NCBI GenBank assembly: GCA_963807425.1
Contig: CAWEBZ010000003.1
Coordinates: forward strand, 124,001 to 188,000
Length of the DNA stretch: 64,000 nucleotides
Reading direction: 5' to 3'
Origin: VRUE01 sp963807425
GTDB taxonomy: Bacteria; Actinomycetota; Thermoleophilia; Solirubrobacterales; 70-9
The translations under genes were made by a program, and so were the position numbers. Numbering within the stretch: the stretch's first letter is position 1; the number at the start of each line of letters is the position of its first letter. A model generated the notes under the pieces. It saw only the letters and a program-made list of their open reading frames with translations, was not told the origin of the DNA and did no database searches. This document shows positions 51,764 through 60,897 of this stretch, one piece after another.

Positions 51764-52729
51764 ATGAGTGCAGGAGAAACGATCGGAGTCGACTTGGGCG
51801 GGACGAAGATGCTGCTCGGCGTCCTCGACCCCGATTCCAAGGTCCTCTGGGAGAGCCGCGAGGCCTCGACCGGGCAAACCGAGAGCGAGCTGGTTGAGCT
51901 TCTGGTCCGCGAGATCGAAGAGGCCCGCGCCGCCCGCCCGGGCGTGAGCAGCGTCGGCCTCGGCATCCCGGCGACGATCGACCACGACAAGGGGATCGCC
52001 GTCTCGGCGGTCAATCTGCCGCTCGATGACCTGCCGATCCGCCAGATCGTCTCCGAGCGGACCGGCCTGCCCGTCGTCGTCGACAACGACGCCAACGTTG
52101 CCGCCATCGCCGAGCACCTGTACGGCGCCGCACGGGGGACCGACAACGCGGTGATGCTGACGATCGGGACCGGGATCGGGGGCGGCCTGATCCTCGGCGG
52201 CGAGATCTACCGCGGCGCCACCGGCGCCGGCGCCGAGCTGGGCCACACCGTGGTCGAGGTCGACGGCCCGCGTTGCCAGGGGAACTGCCCCGGACGCGGC
52301 TGCATAGAGACCCTCGCCTCCGGCACGGCGATCGGCCGCGAGGGGCGCGAGGCCGCGGACCGCGAGCCCGAGTCGGGGTTGGTGAAGCTGCGTGCTGAAG
52401 GCCGGGAGATCGACGGTAAGGCCGTCACCGAGGCGGCTCATGCTGGCGACCCGACCGCGATCGCCATCTTCGACCTGGTCGGCGCCAGGCTCGGGGCGGC
52501 GCTGACCAGCTTCGCCAACATCTTCCAGCCCGAGGTGATCGTGATCGGCGGCGGCGCCGCGGCCGGCGCGGGCGATCTGCTGCTCGACCCCGCCCGCAAG
52601 GAGCTGGCGGCACGCGCCTTGACGCCGATGAACCGCACGCCTGTCGTCGCCGCCGAGCTCGGCGAGGACTCCGGGATGATCGGCGCCGCGGCGATGGCGC
52701 GGACCGAGCTGGAGCAGGGGACGGGCTGA
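51764..52729 (+). CDS. glk: ROK-family glucokinase
   Basis: Phosphorylates glucose. It has 321 residues and starts at the ATG at 51764 (MSAGETIGVDLGGTKMLLGV). The ATP-binding motif VDLGGTK, substrate region DNDANVAAIAEHLYGAARG and the zinc-type CQGNCPGRGCIETLASG are visible. The usual ROK CxCGxxGCxE spacing is changed slightly, with one extra residue. The stop overlaps rsmI by one base (TGATG). Confidence 0.88.
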   Translation: MSAGETIGVDLGGTKMLLGVLDPDSKVLWESREASTGQTESELVELLVREIEEARAARPGVSSVGLGIPATIDHDKGIAVSAVNLPLDDLPIRQIVSERTGLPVVVDNDANVAAIAEHLYGAARGTDNAVMLTIGTGIGGGLILGGEIYRGATGAGAELGHTVVEVDGPRCQGNCPGRGCIETLASGTAIGREGREAADREPESGLVKLRAEGREIDGKAVTEAAHAGDPTAIAIFDLVGARLGAALTSFANIFQPEVIVIGGGAAAGAGDLLLDPARKELAARALTPMNRTPVVAAELGEDSGMIGAAAMARTELEQGTG

Positions 52730-53556
52730 TGCCGGGGGCGCTGATCGTCTGCCCGACGCCGATCGGCAACCTCGACGACGTCACCCCGCGCGTCCGCGAC
52801 GCCCTGGTCAGTGCCGACTGGATCGCCTGCGAGGACACGCGTCGCACCGGCGGCCTGCTCGACAAGCTCCGCATCCGTCCGGCTCCGCCCCTGGTCTCCA
52901 ACCACGAGGGCAACGAAGCCGCACGTGCCACCGAGCTGGCGCAGAAGATCGAGCGCGGCGAAACGGTCGCCCTGGTCTCCGACGCCGGCATGCCGGCGAT
53001 CTCGGATCCCGGCTTCCGGCTGATCCGCCGCTGCATCGAACGCGATCTCGAGGTGACGGTGCTGCCCGGCCCCTCGGTGGTGCCGGTGGCACTGGTCGCC
53101 TCCGGCCTGCCGACCGATCGCTGGCGCTTCGAGGGCTTCCTGCCGAAGCGCGCCGGGGAGATGGAGAGGGTGCTGCGCTCGGCCGAGACGGTGGTCGCCT
53201 TCGAGTCGCCGCGCCGGGTCGGCGAGTCGCTCGCGGCCCTCGCGGCGATCGCACCTGATCGGCCCGCCGCCGTCTGCCGCGAGCTGACGAAGATGCACGA
53301 GGAGGTCGCTCGCGCCTCGCTGGCGGAACTGGCGCGGCGCTTCCGCGGCGACGTCAAAGGCGAGATCGTGCTGGTGATCGGGCCGGCCGCCGCGGAGGAC
53401 CACGACCGCGACGTCGGCTTCGCCGTCGACGCCCTGCGCCACCTGGTCCAGTCGGGGGCGCGCCCCCGTGCCGCGGCCAGCGTCGTCGCCGCCCTGACCG
53501 GCACCCGCGCCAACGACCTCTACCGCGCGCTGACCGGCCGCGAGCCGCGTAGATAG
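52729..53556 (+). CDS. rsmI: 16S rRNA 2'-O-ribose C1402 methyltransferase
   Basis: Methylates 16S rRNA with S-adenosylmethionine. It has 275 residues with the tetrapyrrole-methylase fold: CPTPIGNLDDVTPRVRDAL at the N-terminus, CEDTRRTGGLLDKL, and the SDAGMPAISDPGF motif of RsmI. The ATG overlaps the glk TGA. It is followed after a short hairpin-bearing gap by metG, as in many bacteria. Confidence 0.95.
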   Translation: MPGALIVCPTPIGNLDDVTPRVRDALVSADWIACEDTRRTGGLLDKLRIRPAPPLVSNHEGNEAARATELAQKIERGETVALVSDAGMPAISDPGFRLIRRCIERDLEVTVLPGPSVVPVALVASGLPTDRWRFEGFLPKRAGEMERVLRSAETVVAFESPRRVGESLAALAAIAPDRPAAVCRELTKMHEEVARASLAELARRFRGDVKGEIVLVIGPAAAEDHDRDVGFAVDALRHLVQSGARPRAAASVVAALTGTRANDLYRALTGREPRR

Positions 53557-53557
53557 C

Positions 53558-53599
53558 CTGACTCACGAAAATCTCACCGCTCACGAAATCGTGAGTCAG
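53558..53599. promoter_or_regulatory. Hairpin just upstream of metG
   Basis: Perfect 11-bp arms CTGACTCACGA (53558-53568) and TCGTGAGTCAG (53589-53599) enclose a 20-bp loop containing another CTCACGAAA copy. It ends two bases before the metG ATG, leaving no Shine-Dalgarno outside the stem. It could terminate glk-rsmI transcripts or control metG translation. Confidence 0.55.
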
Positions 53600-53601
53600 C
53601 C

Positions 53602-55101
53602 ATGCCTTACTACGTAACCACCCCGATCTACTACGTCAACGCCGAGCCGCACCTCGGTCATGCCTACTCGACCCTGGCGGCCGACGTGCTCGCCCGCCAC
53701 ATGCGCCAGCGCGGCGAGGACGTCTTCTTCCTCACCGGCACCGACGAGCACGGCGAGCCGATCGAGACCGCGGCCGAGCGCGAGGGCATCTCGCCGCAGG
53801 AGCTGGCCGATCGCAACGCGGAGAAGTTCCAGGCGCTGATGCCGATCATCGATGCGACCAACGACTTCTTCATCCGCACCTCCGACCCGCGCCACAAGGA
53901 GAAGGTCGCCGAGATCATGCAGCGCGTCTACGACAACGGCTGGGTGACGAAGGGCACCTACGAGGGCTGGTACTGCCCGCGCTGCGCCGACTTCAAGACC
54001 GAGCGGGAGCTAGGGCCGGGACAGACCTGCGCGATCCACGAGATCCCGCTCGAGAAGGTCCGCGAGGAGAACTGGTTCTTCCGCCTCTCCGCCTTCCAGG
54101 AGCGGCTCGAAGCGCTCTATGAGGAGCGGCCCGACTTCGTCGTACCCGACTTCCGCCGCAACGAGGCTGTCTCGTTCATCAAGCAGGGCCTCGAGGACGT
54201 CTCGCTATCGCGGCCGAAGCTGAAGTGGGGGATGGAGCTGCCCTGGGACCCCGAACAGCGCATGTACGTCTGGTTCGACGCCCTGCTCAACTACGTCACC
54301 GCGCTCGGCTTCGCCCGCGAGGGGGAGGACCTGACCGAGCGCTACTGGCCAGCCAGCCTGCACGTGCTGGGCAAGGACATCCTCAAGTTCCACGCGGTGA
54401 TCTGGCCGGCGCTGCTCTGGGCGGCGGACCTCGAGCCGCCGCGGCGGATGACGATCCACGGCTACCTGCTGATGGGCGAGAAGAAGATGTCGAAGTCGCT
54501 CGGCAACGTGCTCGACCCCTTCGAGGTGATCGAGCGCTTCGGCGCCGACGCGCTGCGCTACTACTGCTTCCGCGAGGTCAGCTTCGGCCAGGACGGCTCG
54601 ATCTCCACCGCCGGCTTCGAGGCTCGATACGACGCCGAGCTGGCCAACGACTACGGCAACCTTGCGAGCCGCATCCTGGCGATGGTCGAGCGCTACCGCG
54701 GCGGCGTCGTGCCGGTGGCCGCGGTCGACGCGGTGCTCGCCGAGGACTTCGAAGGAGTCGTGCCCCGGTTTTGCGAGCTCCTCGACCGGGCTGAGCTGAC
54801 CCAGGCCCTGGAGGTCGTCTGGAAGCTGGTGCGGCGCCTCAACCGCTACGTCGAGGAGATGCGGCCCTGGGAGCTGGCCAAGGACGAGGCCGACCCCGAG
54901 CGCCTCGACGAGGTCCTCTACAACCTGGCCGAGGGCCTGCGGGTCGTCACCCTGCTGCTCACCCCTTATCTGCCGCAGACCAGCGCACGGTTGCTCACCA
55001 CGCTGGGTGAAGAGTCGCGCGAGCTCGCCGAGCTGGGCTCCCGTCCCGGCGGCCAGAAGGTCGAGCGGGTGCCGCCGCTCTTCCCCAAGATCGAGTCATG
55101 A
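53602..55101 (+). CDS. metG: Methionyl-tRNA synthetase
   Basis: Charges tRNA-Met. It has 499 residues with the class I signatures AEPHLGHAYS (HIGH) and KKMSKSLGN (KMSKS), and zinc-domain residues CPRCADFKTE and C in GQTCAIHEIP. It lacks the C-terminal dimerisation domain found in E. coli. Its last 6 bases overlap the 3' end of the convergent CHAT-STAND gene, so the end of metG was kept intact where that gene arrived. Confidence 0.96.
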   Translation: MPYYVTTPIYYVNAEPHLGHAYSTLAADVLARHMRQRGEDVFFLTGTDEHGEPIETAAEREGISPQELADRNAEKFQALMPIIDATNDFFIRTSDPRHKEKVAEIMQRVYDNGWVTKGTYEGWYCPRCADFKTERELGPGQTCAIHEIPLEKVREENWFFRLSAFQERLEALYEERPDFVVPDFRRNEAVSFIKQGLEDVSLSRPKLKWGMELPWDPEQRMYVWFDALLNYVTALGFAREGEDLTERYWPASLHVLGKDILKFHAVIWPALLWAADLEPPRRMTIHGYLLMGEKKMSKSLGNVLDPFEVIERFGADALRYYCFREVSFGQDGSISTAGFEARYDAELANDYGNLASRILAMVERYRGGVVPVAAVDAVLAEDFEGVVPRFCELLDRAELTQALEVVWKLVRRLNRYVEEMRPWELAKDEADPERLDEVLYNLAEGLRVVTLLLTPYLPQTSARLLTTLGEESRELAELGSRPGGQKVERVPPLFPKIES

Positions 55102-58100
55102 CTCCACGGACATGGTTTCGATCTGAGCCATGACGTCGCCGATGACCTTTGCCAGGGCCTCTTCTCCGCTGGGCGCTCGCTGGGGCAGTCCACGGAAGAA
55201 GCGGCCGAAGTCGACCCCATCAATCCGATCTATGCGAACGCAGAGCGTCTCGAACGAGTCAGGCAGCGCCTCCTTCCCGAGTATTCGAAGCGAGTTTGCC
55301 AGACGATCCAAGCCGTCGGAGTGTTTGCCAGACTCCATCTGATAGTTGATCAGGGCCTTTGCCAGACGGTGGGCAATGATCTCCTCGGGATCGCCCTCGG
55401 CAGCAGTCAGGTAATTGGCGAGGTTGTTGTGACTTATGGTGATCGAGTCCGGTTCGCCGAACGAGTACCTGAAGCGAAGCCCGCGGTGCTCGAAGGCAAT
55501 CGCCTCTCCAATGTGACCGCGTCTCGCCTCTAGGCTGGCCAGCGCTCCAAACACGACTCCCAGACCGTGAACATCTCCATTCTCTTCGACAACTCGTCTC
55601 AGCCTTCGCAGCACCGCCTCTGCCTCGGGGATCCGATTCAGCTCGAGCAGCGGGCCGTAGTCGTTGAAGTCCGATCTCGCTCGCTCCAGCTCGGGTGCGC
55701 CCCGGGCTACTTCGCTTTCGCGTACGGCAGCGCTGAAGTCAAGTGCCTTCTGCCATTCTCGGAGTGAGATCGCTGCACTGCGCGCGGTCGACAGAAGGGC
55801 CTCGCGGATGTTCCATGCCGGCGAGAGCTCGACCTTGTCGCTTTGCTCGGGGAGCGCGTCCATGCGTTTCTGCAGGCGCTCGGCTTCCACCAGAACCTCT
55901 GCGGGCTCGCCCTTGGCCTTCATGAGCCGCAGTCGAAGGCCCTCGTCTGCTATTTCGCTCCATGGCCCGAGCTCGGCGCGCCGCGTAATCTCAGGCAAGC
56001 TGTCGACTATCTCCTCGGCCTCCCTGAGGCGCCCGGCGCGCAGCAACGCGTTGATGAAATCCACGGCGATGACAGAGGCATCGAGGAAGTTCTCTTCCTG
56101 ACGAAGCAGGTCGAGCAGCTCGCGCATCTCGGGGATCACGTCCTCGGAGCGCAGCGCTGCCTTGGCCTTCAGCAAAACGCCGCGTACCACCCGCTCCGCG
56201 GGAGTGCCTCGGGCTTGCGTGAGCGCACGTTCGAGGTGGGGCATGGCCGTCGCCAGGATCGCCAGCGACGGATCGCGGCTGAGCGCGGACCCGATCATTG
56301 CAGCAGCTGTGCCTGGTTTGCCCTGGCGCAGCAGATATGGGGCGACCGCCAGCCCCGAGCGGACCACCATGCCCGTGCTGTCGCGATCGTCTGCGAAGTC
56401 ATACATTGCCTTCCAGGTCAATGCCATCTCGAGATCGACGACGGACCTGACGCGCTCGCTTGTCTCCTTCTGCTCCGCCTGCTCGATAGCGGGATGGATC
56501 CGGAAGGTGCTCGCATCGGCTTGCTGCGCGATATCGATCAGGCCTTGCGCGGCGATTGCAGTTATCGCGGACATTGGATCCGGGACATCGCCATCGCGTT
56601 TCAGGTTTCGCCATAGCCCCTTCCAGGCCGAGGACACGATCGATCCAATTCGATCGCCAGGCTCGAGACAGCAGATCAGCTGAAAGGCGAGCTGCTCCTC
56701 CTCCGAGAGGGTCGCCGCGATCCCGTTCGTCCAGCGCTGGATGACGCGAAGGAAGTCCTCGGCTTCGATCTTGTCATCGGGTTCTCCGGTGGCGAAGAAC
56801 GCGTCGAGGTCCGCCTTGCCGGCCCATGCCTCGTTGGCCTCGGCGATTCTTGCCTGCAGGGTTATGGCGTCGGTGGCTTGCCGGTCCGCCAGCTCGAGTA
56901 GCTTCGGGTTGCCCTGCACGAGCTCAAGGACCTGACGCACTAGCTCGCGGCCGGCCGGCTGACCGACCTCTCCGCCTGACTCCATCAGCTGGCGAAGGTT
57001 CGGCATCTCGCGAGCGAGCAGCACGGTCTCCCGAGCCGAGAGAGAGTGGATTGGCTCGACCCTCATCCGCGGGTCGTGGCTCACTTCGGCGGGAGGCGTG
57101 CGCGAGGTCAGAACTAGCCGTGAGAGGCCATCGTGATCGATGAGCGCCTCGATCAAGAGGCCCCAGCGGGGATCGCGCCATTTGCCGTCCTCGCTAAGCA
57201 GCGACTCGATGTTGTCGAGCACGATTAGCAGCGCGTTGCCCGCCATCAAGCCTCTGATCCGAGGCAGGTAGCGCTTCAGCTTGCCGTAGTCGCCGACGAC
57301 ATGGGCGATCTCGAACCCCTTGAGCTGAGTTTCGATCGCGACCGCGAACTGGGCAAGGGCGCCGGTGATGTCCTGGTCTTCGCTGGGAGCACGATGCCAG
57401 GCCATCGCCTCGAAGCGGCGGTCCTCGTGGCGATAGGCAAGCTCGAGCGCGCAGGCCGTCTTCCCGGCTCCGGCCATCCCGTGGAACAAGACACCCCGGT
57501 AGGCGCTCTTCGGCGCAAGGGCAGCGCTGGCTGCGGCAAGCGGCCCGACTCGGCCAATGAAGTTCTTCGGCTCCGGCTCGAAAAACGAGAGCTTGGCTTG
57601 CGATGGGTCGAAGGTTGGCGGTTCTTCTCGCGGCGGATCGAGCTTGAGATCAAGCGCTGTATCGCCGAAGAGGGTTGGGGTAGCGAGGGAGAGGCCGAAG
57701 TCGAGCCGATCGGCTCCGGGCGGGACTGTCTTTCTCAGCGCCCGCTGAAGCGCGCGCGGGAGGGGCTGTCCGTGGGCCAGCAAACTCTCATAGAGGCTCG
57801 TCGAGAGATTGATGGCGAACCCGTCCTCTACTGGGTAACGCATGGCGAGCGCCGCGCAGCCGAGCTTCGCGGCGAGTTGCTGCGCGAGGGCAGGCAGCGG
57901 AGTCTCGCCGCTCATATCGTCCGCCCGCGTGCCGGACTCGCGCAGCTCTTTCGCCCCTGCGACCCCGAGCAACTGCATCGCATGCGCTGCCGTGGCGGCC
58001 CCCGACTCGCACGAGCTCAAAGTCACCAGCTTGAGCTGGGCTCGGGCCGGCCAGAGCAGATCTGCGAACTCGTCGCTGCGTACGAGGTTCGCCTTGCCGT

Positions 58101-58803
58101 CCTCTGTCTCGAACATCAGGCCTGCCGGCAGGCCGTGACCCGAGAAATGGATGAGGTCCCAGCCATCGCCCTCCTCGAGCACTTCCGCGAGCAGCTCCGG
58201 CGTGACGCCGTACTGGAGTATGCGCAGCTCCACCGCACGGCCGGCGGCGTGCGTGACGCGCTCCATGAGTTTTCGCAGGGCATGTCGCTCGCGCTGGACG
58301 TTTAGCGCTGCCTGGTTGGTGGGCATGCTGAACAGCGCCAGCATTCGAACCTTGGCACCGACATTTCGCTTCTCAGGTGGAGCATCCTCGCCGGCGAGGT
58401 CGAAGACCAGGCTCACGTCGAGGGCGCCGGACGACTCATCAAGTACCAGGCCCAGCTCGAACGGGCGAAAGAGGAGCGCCCTGGCGTCTCGCGGGACCTT
58501 CACGCGGACTACCGTGGGCTCTCGCTCGGCTGCCTTCAAAACCGCGTCGCCGACGGGGCCCCAGACCTCCTTTCGTAGCCATTGCCCAACGCGCTCCACT
58601 AGCGCTCTTTCGTCCTCCTCTGCCGAGCCAGGTGCGTTCCAGCGCGCGAATCCGTGAAGGTCGACGTAACCTCCGTACTCGGTCGCATTGCGATCGAGCT
58701 CAATCGCATGATCGGCGACGAATGCGCCATCCACGTCCTGTAGTCGCCAGCGGAACTGGGCGTCGCTGACGAAGTCGACGATCTCGAGCACGAGCGTTTT
58801 CAA
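55096..58803 (-). CDS. CHAT protease - STAND NTPase - helical-repeat protein
   Basis: A protein of 1235 residues. An N-terminal domain (1-150) precedes a CHAT caspase-like protease (about 150-385) with His223 (HFSGHG) and Cys265 (LSSCESG). A STAND/NB-ARC-like NTPase follows with Walker A GMAGAGKT (442-449), Walker B LLIVLD (525-530) and LTSR (565-568). Then come winged-helix-like and alpha-helical TPR-like repeats (about 780-1235). Architectures like this occur in bacterial programmed-death and antiviral proteases. It is single, on the strand opposite the housekeeping genes around it, with its 3' end overlapping metG by 6 bp. Confidence 0.88.
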   Translation of the reverse strand: MKTLVLEIVDFVSDAQFRWRLQDVDGAFVADHAIELDRNATEYGGYVDLHGFARWNAPGSAEEDERALVERVGQWLRKEVWGPVGDAVLKAAEREPTVVRVKVPRDARALLFRPFELGLVLDESSGALDVSLVFDLAGEDAPPEKRNVGAKVRMLALFSMPTNQAALNVQRERHALRKLMERVTHAAGRAVELRILQYGVTPELLAEVLEEGDGWDLIHFSGHGLPAGLMFETEDGKANLVRSDEFADLLWPARAQLKLVTLSSCESGAATAAHAMQLLGVAGAKELRESGTRADDMSGETPLPALAQQLAAKLGCAALAMRYPVEDGFAINLSTSLYESLLAHGQPLPRALQRALRKTVPPGADRLDFGLSLATPTLFGDTALDLKLDPPREEPPTFDPSQAKLSFFEPEPKNFIGRVGPLAAASAALAPKSAYRGVLFHGMAGAGKTACALELAYRHEDRRFEAMAWHRAPSEDQDITGALAQFAVAIETQLKGFEIAHVVGDYGKLKRYLPRIRGLMAGNALLIVLDNIESLLSEDGKWRDPRWGLLIEALIDHDGLSRLVLTSRTPPAEVSHDPRMRVEPIHSLSARETVLLAREMPNLRQLMESGGEVGQPAGRELVRQVLELVQGNPKLLELADRQATDAITLQARIAEANEAWAGKADLDAFFATGEPDDKIEAEDFLRVIQRWTNGIAATLSEEEQLAFQLICCLEPGDRIGSIVSSAWKGLWRNLKRDGDVPDPMSAITAIAAQGLIDIAQQADASTFRIHPAIEQAEQKETSERVRSVVDLEMALTWKAMYDFADDRDSTGMVVRSGLAVAPYLLRQGKPGTAAAMIGSALSRDPSLAILATAMPHLERALTQARGTPAERVVRGVLLKAKAALRSEDVIPEMRELLDLLRQEENFLDASVIAVDFINALLRAGRLREAEEIVDSLPEITRRAELGPWSEIADEGLRLRLMKAKGEPAEVLVEAERLQKRMDALPEQSDKVELSPAWNIREALLSTARSAAISLREWQKALDFSAAVRESEVARGAPELERARSDFNDYGPLLELNRIPEAEAVLRRLRRVVEENGDVHGLGVVFGALASLEARRGHIGEAIAFEHRGLRFRYSFGEPDSITISHNNLANYLTAAEGDPEEIIAHRLAKALINYQMESGKHSDGLDRLANSLRILGKEALPDSFETLCVRIDRIDGVDFGRFFRGLPQRAPSGEEALAKVIGDVMAQIETMSVES

Positions 58804-58889
58804 GGTTCCCTTGCCATCCGTCTAGGACTCTTATTTGAGTATGAGCGATGTCGCGCTTGGGTACGCCGTCGCTCGACCGCTATCGCGCT

Positions 58890-60050
58890 TCAGTTGGGAG
58901 CGAGAACGTCCGGGCCGAGCTGATCCGGGCTGGTGTAGCCACAGAGCGCCATCGTCAGGTCGAGCTCGGCGAGGACCATCTTGAGCACGGTTTCGACGCC
59001 CTGCTGTCCCTCCAGGGCGAGGCCCCAGACGTAGGGACGGCCGAGCAGGACGGCGTCGGCGCCGAGCGCGAGGGCCTTGATTACGTCGGCGCCTCCGCGG
59101 ATGCCGCTGTCGAAGAGGATCGCGAGATCGTCGCCGGCAGCTTCCGCGATCGGCGGCAGCGCGTCGAGCGAGGCGAGTGCACCGTCCACCTGGCGGCCGC
59201 CGTGGTTGGAGACGACGATGCCGTCGAGGCCGCGGCTGGCCGCCTCGCGGGCGTCGTCGGGGTGTTGGATGCCCTTGACCACGATCGGCAGCGAGGTCTG
59301 CTCGCGCAGCCAGCCGAGGTCGTCCCAGGAGAGCGAGGGGTTGGCCTGGATCCCGAGGAAGTGGCCGGTGGCGGCGCCGATGTCCTCCTCCGGCGTGCGC
59401 TCCAGAGCGGCGCGGAAGACCGGGTCCTGGAAGTAGTTGGCTACGCCGACGCCGTTGAGGAAGGGCAGCCAGGCCTGCTGGAGGTCACGTGCCTTCCAGC
59501 CTGGGACGAAGGTGTCGACGGTGAGCACGATCGCGCCGTAGCCCGCCTGCTCGGCGCGCTCGACGAGGCTGGCGGCGAGGTCGCGCTCGTTGGGCCAGTA
59601 GAGCTGGAACCAGCGCGCGCCGTCGCCGCTCGCCTCAGCGATCTCCTCCAGAGTGAAGGCCGCGGCCGTACTGGCGATCATCGGCAGTCCAAGCGCCGCC
59701 GCGGCACGAGCGGTCGCCAGCTCGCCTTCCTCGTGGACGACCTTCTGCACCCCGAGCGGAGCCAGCATCAGCGGCGCCGGCATCGCCGTGCCGAGAACCG
59801 TGGTGGAGAGGTCCCGCTTTGCGACGTCGCGCAGCATGCGGGGCACGATGCGCCGGCGCCGGAACGCCTCGAGGTTGGCCTCCATCGTGTCCTCGCTGCC
59901 GGCGCCGGCAAAGACGTAGTTCGCCGCTTTCGGATCCATCGTCTCGGCGGCGCGCCGCTCCAGCTCGGCGCTCGAGACCGGGATCGAGGGCGTCTCGCCG
60001 CCCAGGCCCCGGGCGTAGATCTCGCGGTAGTAGTCGGCGAAGTCAGCCAT
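58890..60050 (-). CDS. FMN-dependent alpha-hydroxy-acid oxidase/lactate 2-monooxygenase-like
   Basis: An FMN enzyme of 386 residues. The TIM barrel has the flavin and substrate motifs SNHGGRQVDGALASLDALPPI and DSGIRGGADVIKALALGADAVLLGRP, typical of lactate/glycolate oxidases and the mandelate dehydrogenase group. It oxidises an alpha-hydroxy acid. It lies upstream of the CHAT gene on the same strand (86 bp apart) and is divergent from tatD; a functional link to the CHAT protein is not implied. Confidence 0.9.
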   Translation of the reverse strand: MADFADYYREIYARGLGGETPSIPVSSAELERRAAETMDPKAANYVFAGAGSEDTMEANLEAFRRRRIVPRMLRDVAKRDLSTTVLGTAMPAPLMLAPLGVQKVVHEEGELATARAAAALGLPMIASTAAAFTLEEIAEASGDGARWFQLYWPNERDLAASLVERAEQAGYGAIVLTVDTFVPGWKARDLQQAWLPFLNGVGVANYFQDPVFRAALERTPEEDIGAATGHFLGIQANPSLSWDDLGWLREQTSLPIVVKGIQHPDDAREAASRGLDGIVVSNHGGRQVDGALASLDALPPIAEAAGDDLAILFDSGIRGGADVIKALALGADAVLLGRPYVWGLALEGQQGVETVLKMVLAELDLTMALCGYTSPDQLGPDVLAPN

Positions 60051-60126
60051 GCGGCGAGAAGGCTATCCGCACAGTCCCTGGACACGGTCGGACCGCGGGC
60101 CAACGGGGATAGGCTGAGATCCGCTC

Positions 60127-60897
60127 GTGATCGATTCGCACACTCACCTCTTCTTATGCGAGGGGCCGGAAGACGAGGTCGTCGAGAGGGCACTCGAGGC
60201 GGGGGTCGAGCGGATGCTCAACGTCGGTCTCGACGCCGATTCCAATGCGCTGACGGTCGCCGCCGCCGAGCGCTTCGAGGGCGTCTTCGCGACGGTCGGC
60301 TGTCACCCGACCGAGGCCGCCGGATTTGACGACGCAAGGGCGGAGGAAATCGCCCGCCTCGCCACCGAGAATGGGAAGGTCCGTGCGATCGGCGAGACCG
60401 GGATCGACTACTACCGCGAAAGCGCCAGCCGGGCTGATCAGCACCGGGCGTTTGAGGCCCAGATCGACATCGCCCGCGATCGCGACCTGCCCATAGTCAT
60501 CCACGCCCGCGACCCCGACGGCGAGACCGGAGCGGTCGACGACGTCTTCGAGATCCTCGATGCACGCGGCGACGGAGTCGCGGTGATCCTGCACTGCTTC
60601 CTCGCGCCTTGGCGGGTCGAGGACGCGATCGAGCGCGGCTGGTACTGCTCCTTCTCCGGCATCGTCACCTTCCCCAGCGCCGAGGAGCTGCGCGAGGCCG
60701 CGGCGAAGCTGCCCGACGACCTCGTCCTGGTCGAGACCGACGCTCCCTACCTCGCCCCGCAGCCGGTCCGCGGCAAGCCCAACGAGCCCGCCCACGTGGT
60801 CTCGACCGCCGAGGTCGTAGCCGAGGTCCGCGGCGTCTCCTACGCGCAGCTGGAGCAGACGGTCGAAGCCAACGCGCGGACCCTGTTCGGCTGGTAG
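60127..60897 (+). CDS. tatD: TatD-family metal-dependent hydrolase
   Basis: A 256-residue amidohydrolase-fold protein with metal ligands in DSHTHLF, Glu in IGETGIDYYRE, His in VIHARD and HCF, and the ETDAPYL motif. TatD enzymes act as 3'-5' exonucleases or deoxyribonucleases. The GTG start at 60127 gives MIDSHTHLF. Its TAG is directly followed by the rsmA ATG with no gap. Divergent from the hydroxy-acid oxidase. Confidence 0.93.
   Translation: MIDSHTHLFLCEGPEDEVVERALEAGVERMLNVGLDADSNALTVAAAERFEGVFATVGCHPTEAAGFDDARAEEIARLATENGKVRAIGETGIDYYRESASRADQHRAFEAQIDIARDRDLPIVIHARDPDGETGAVDDVFEILDARGDGVAVILHCFLAPWRVEDAIERGWYCSFSGIVTFPSAEELREAAAKLPDDLVLVETDAPYLAPQPVRGKPNEPAHVVSTAEVVAEVRGVSYAQLEQTVEANARTLFGW

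Noticed and set aside
53558..53599. T-box riboswitch for metG
   Set aside because: The leader is only about 45 bp with one hairpin and lacks the T-box sequence and specifier loop.
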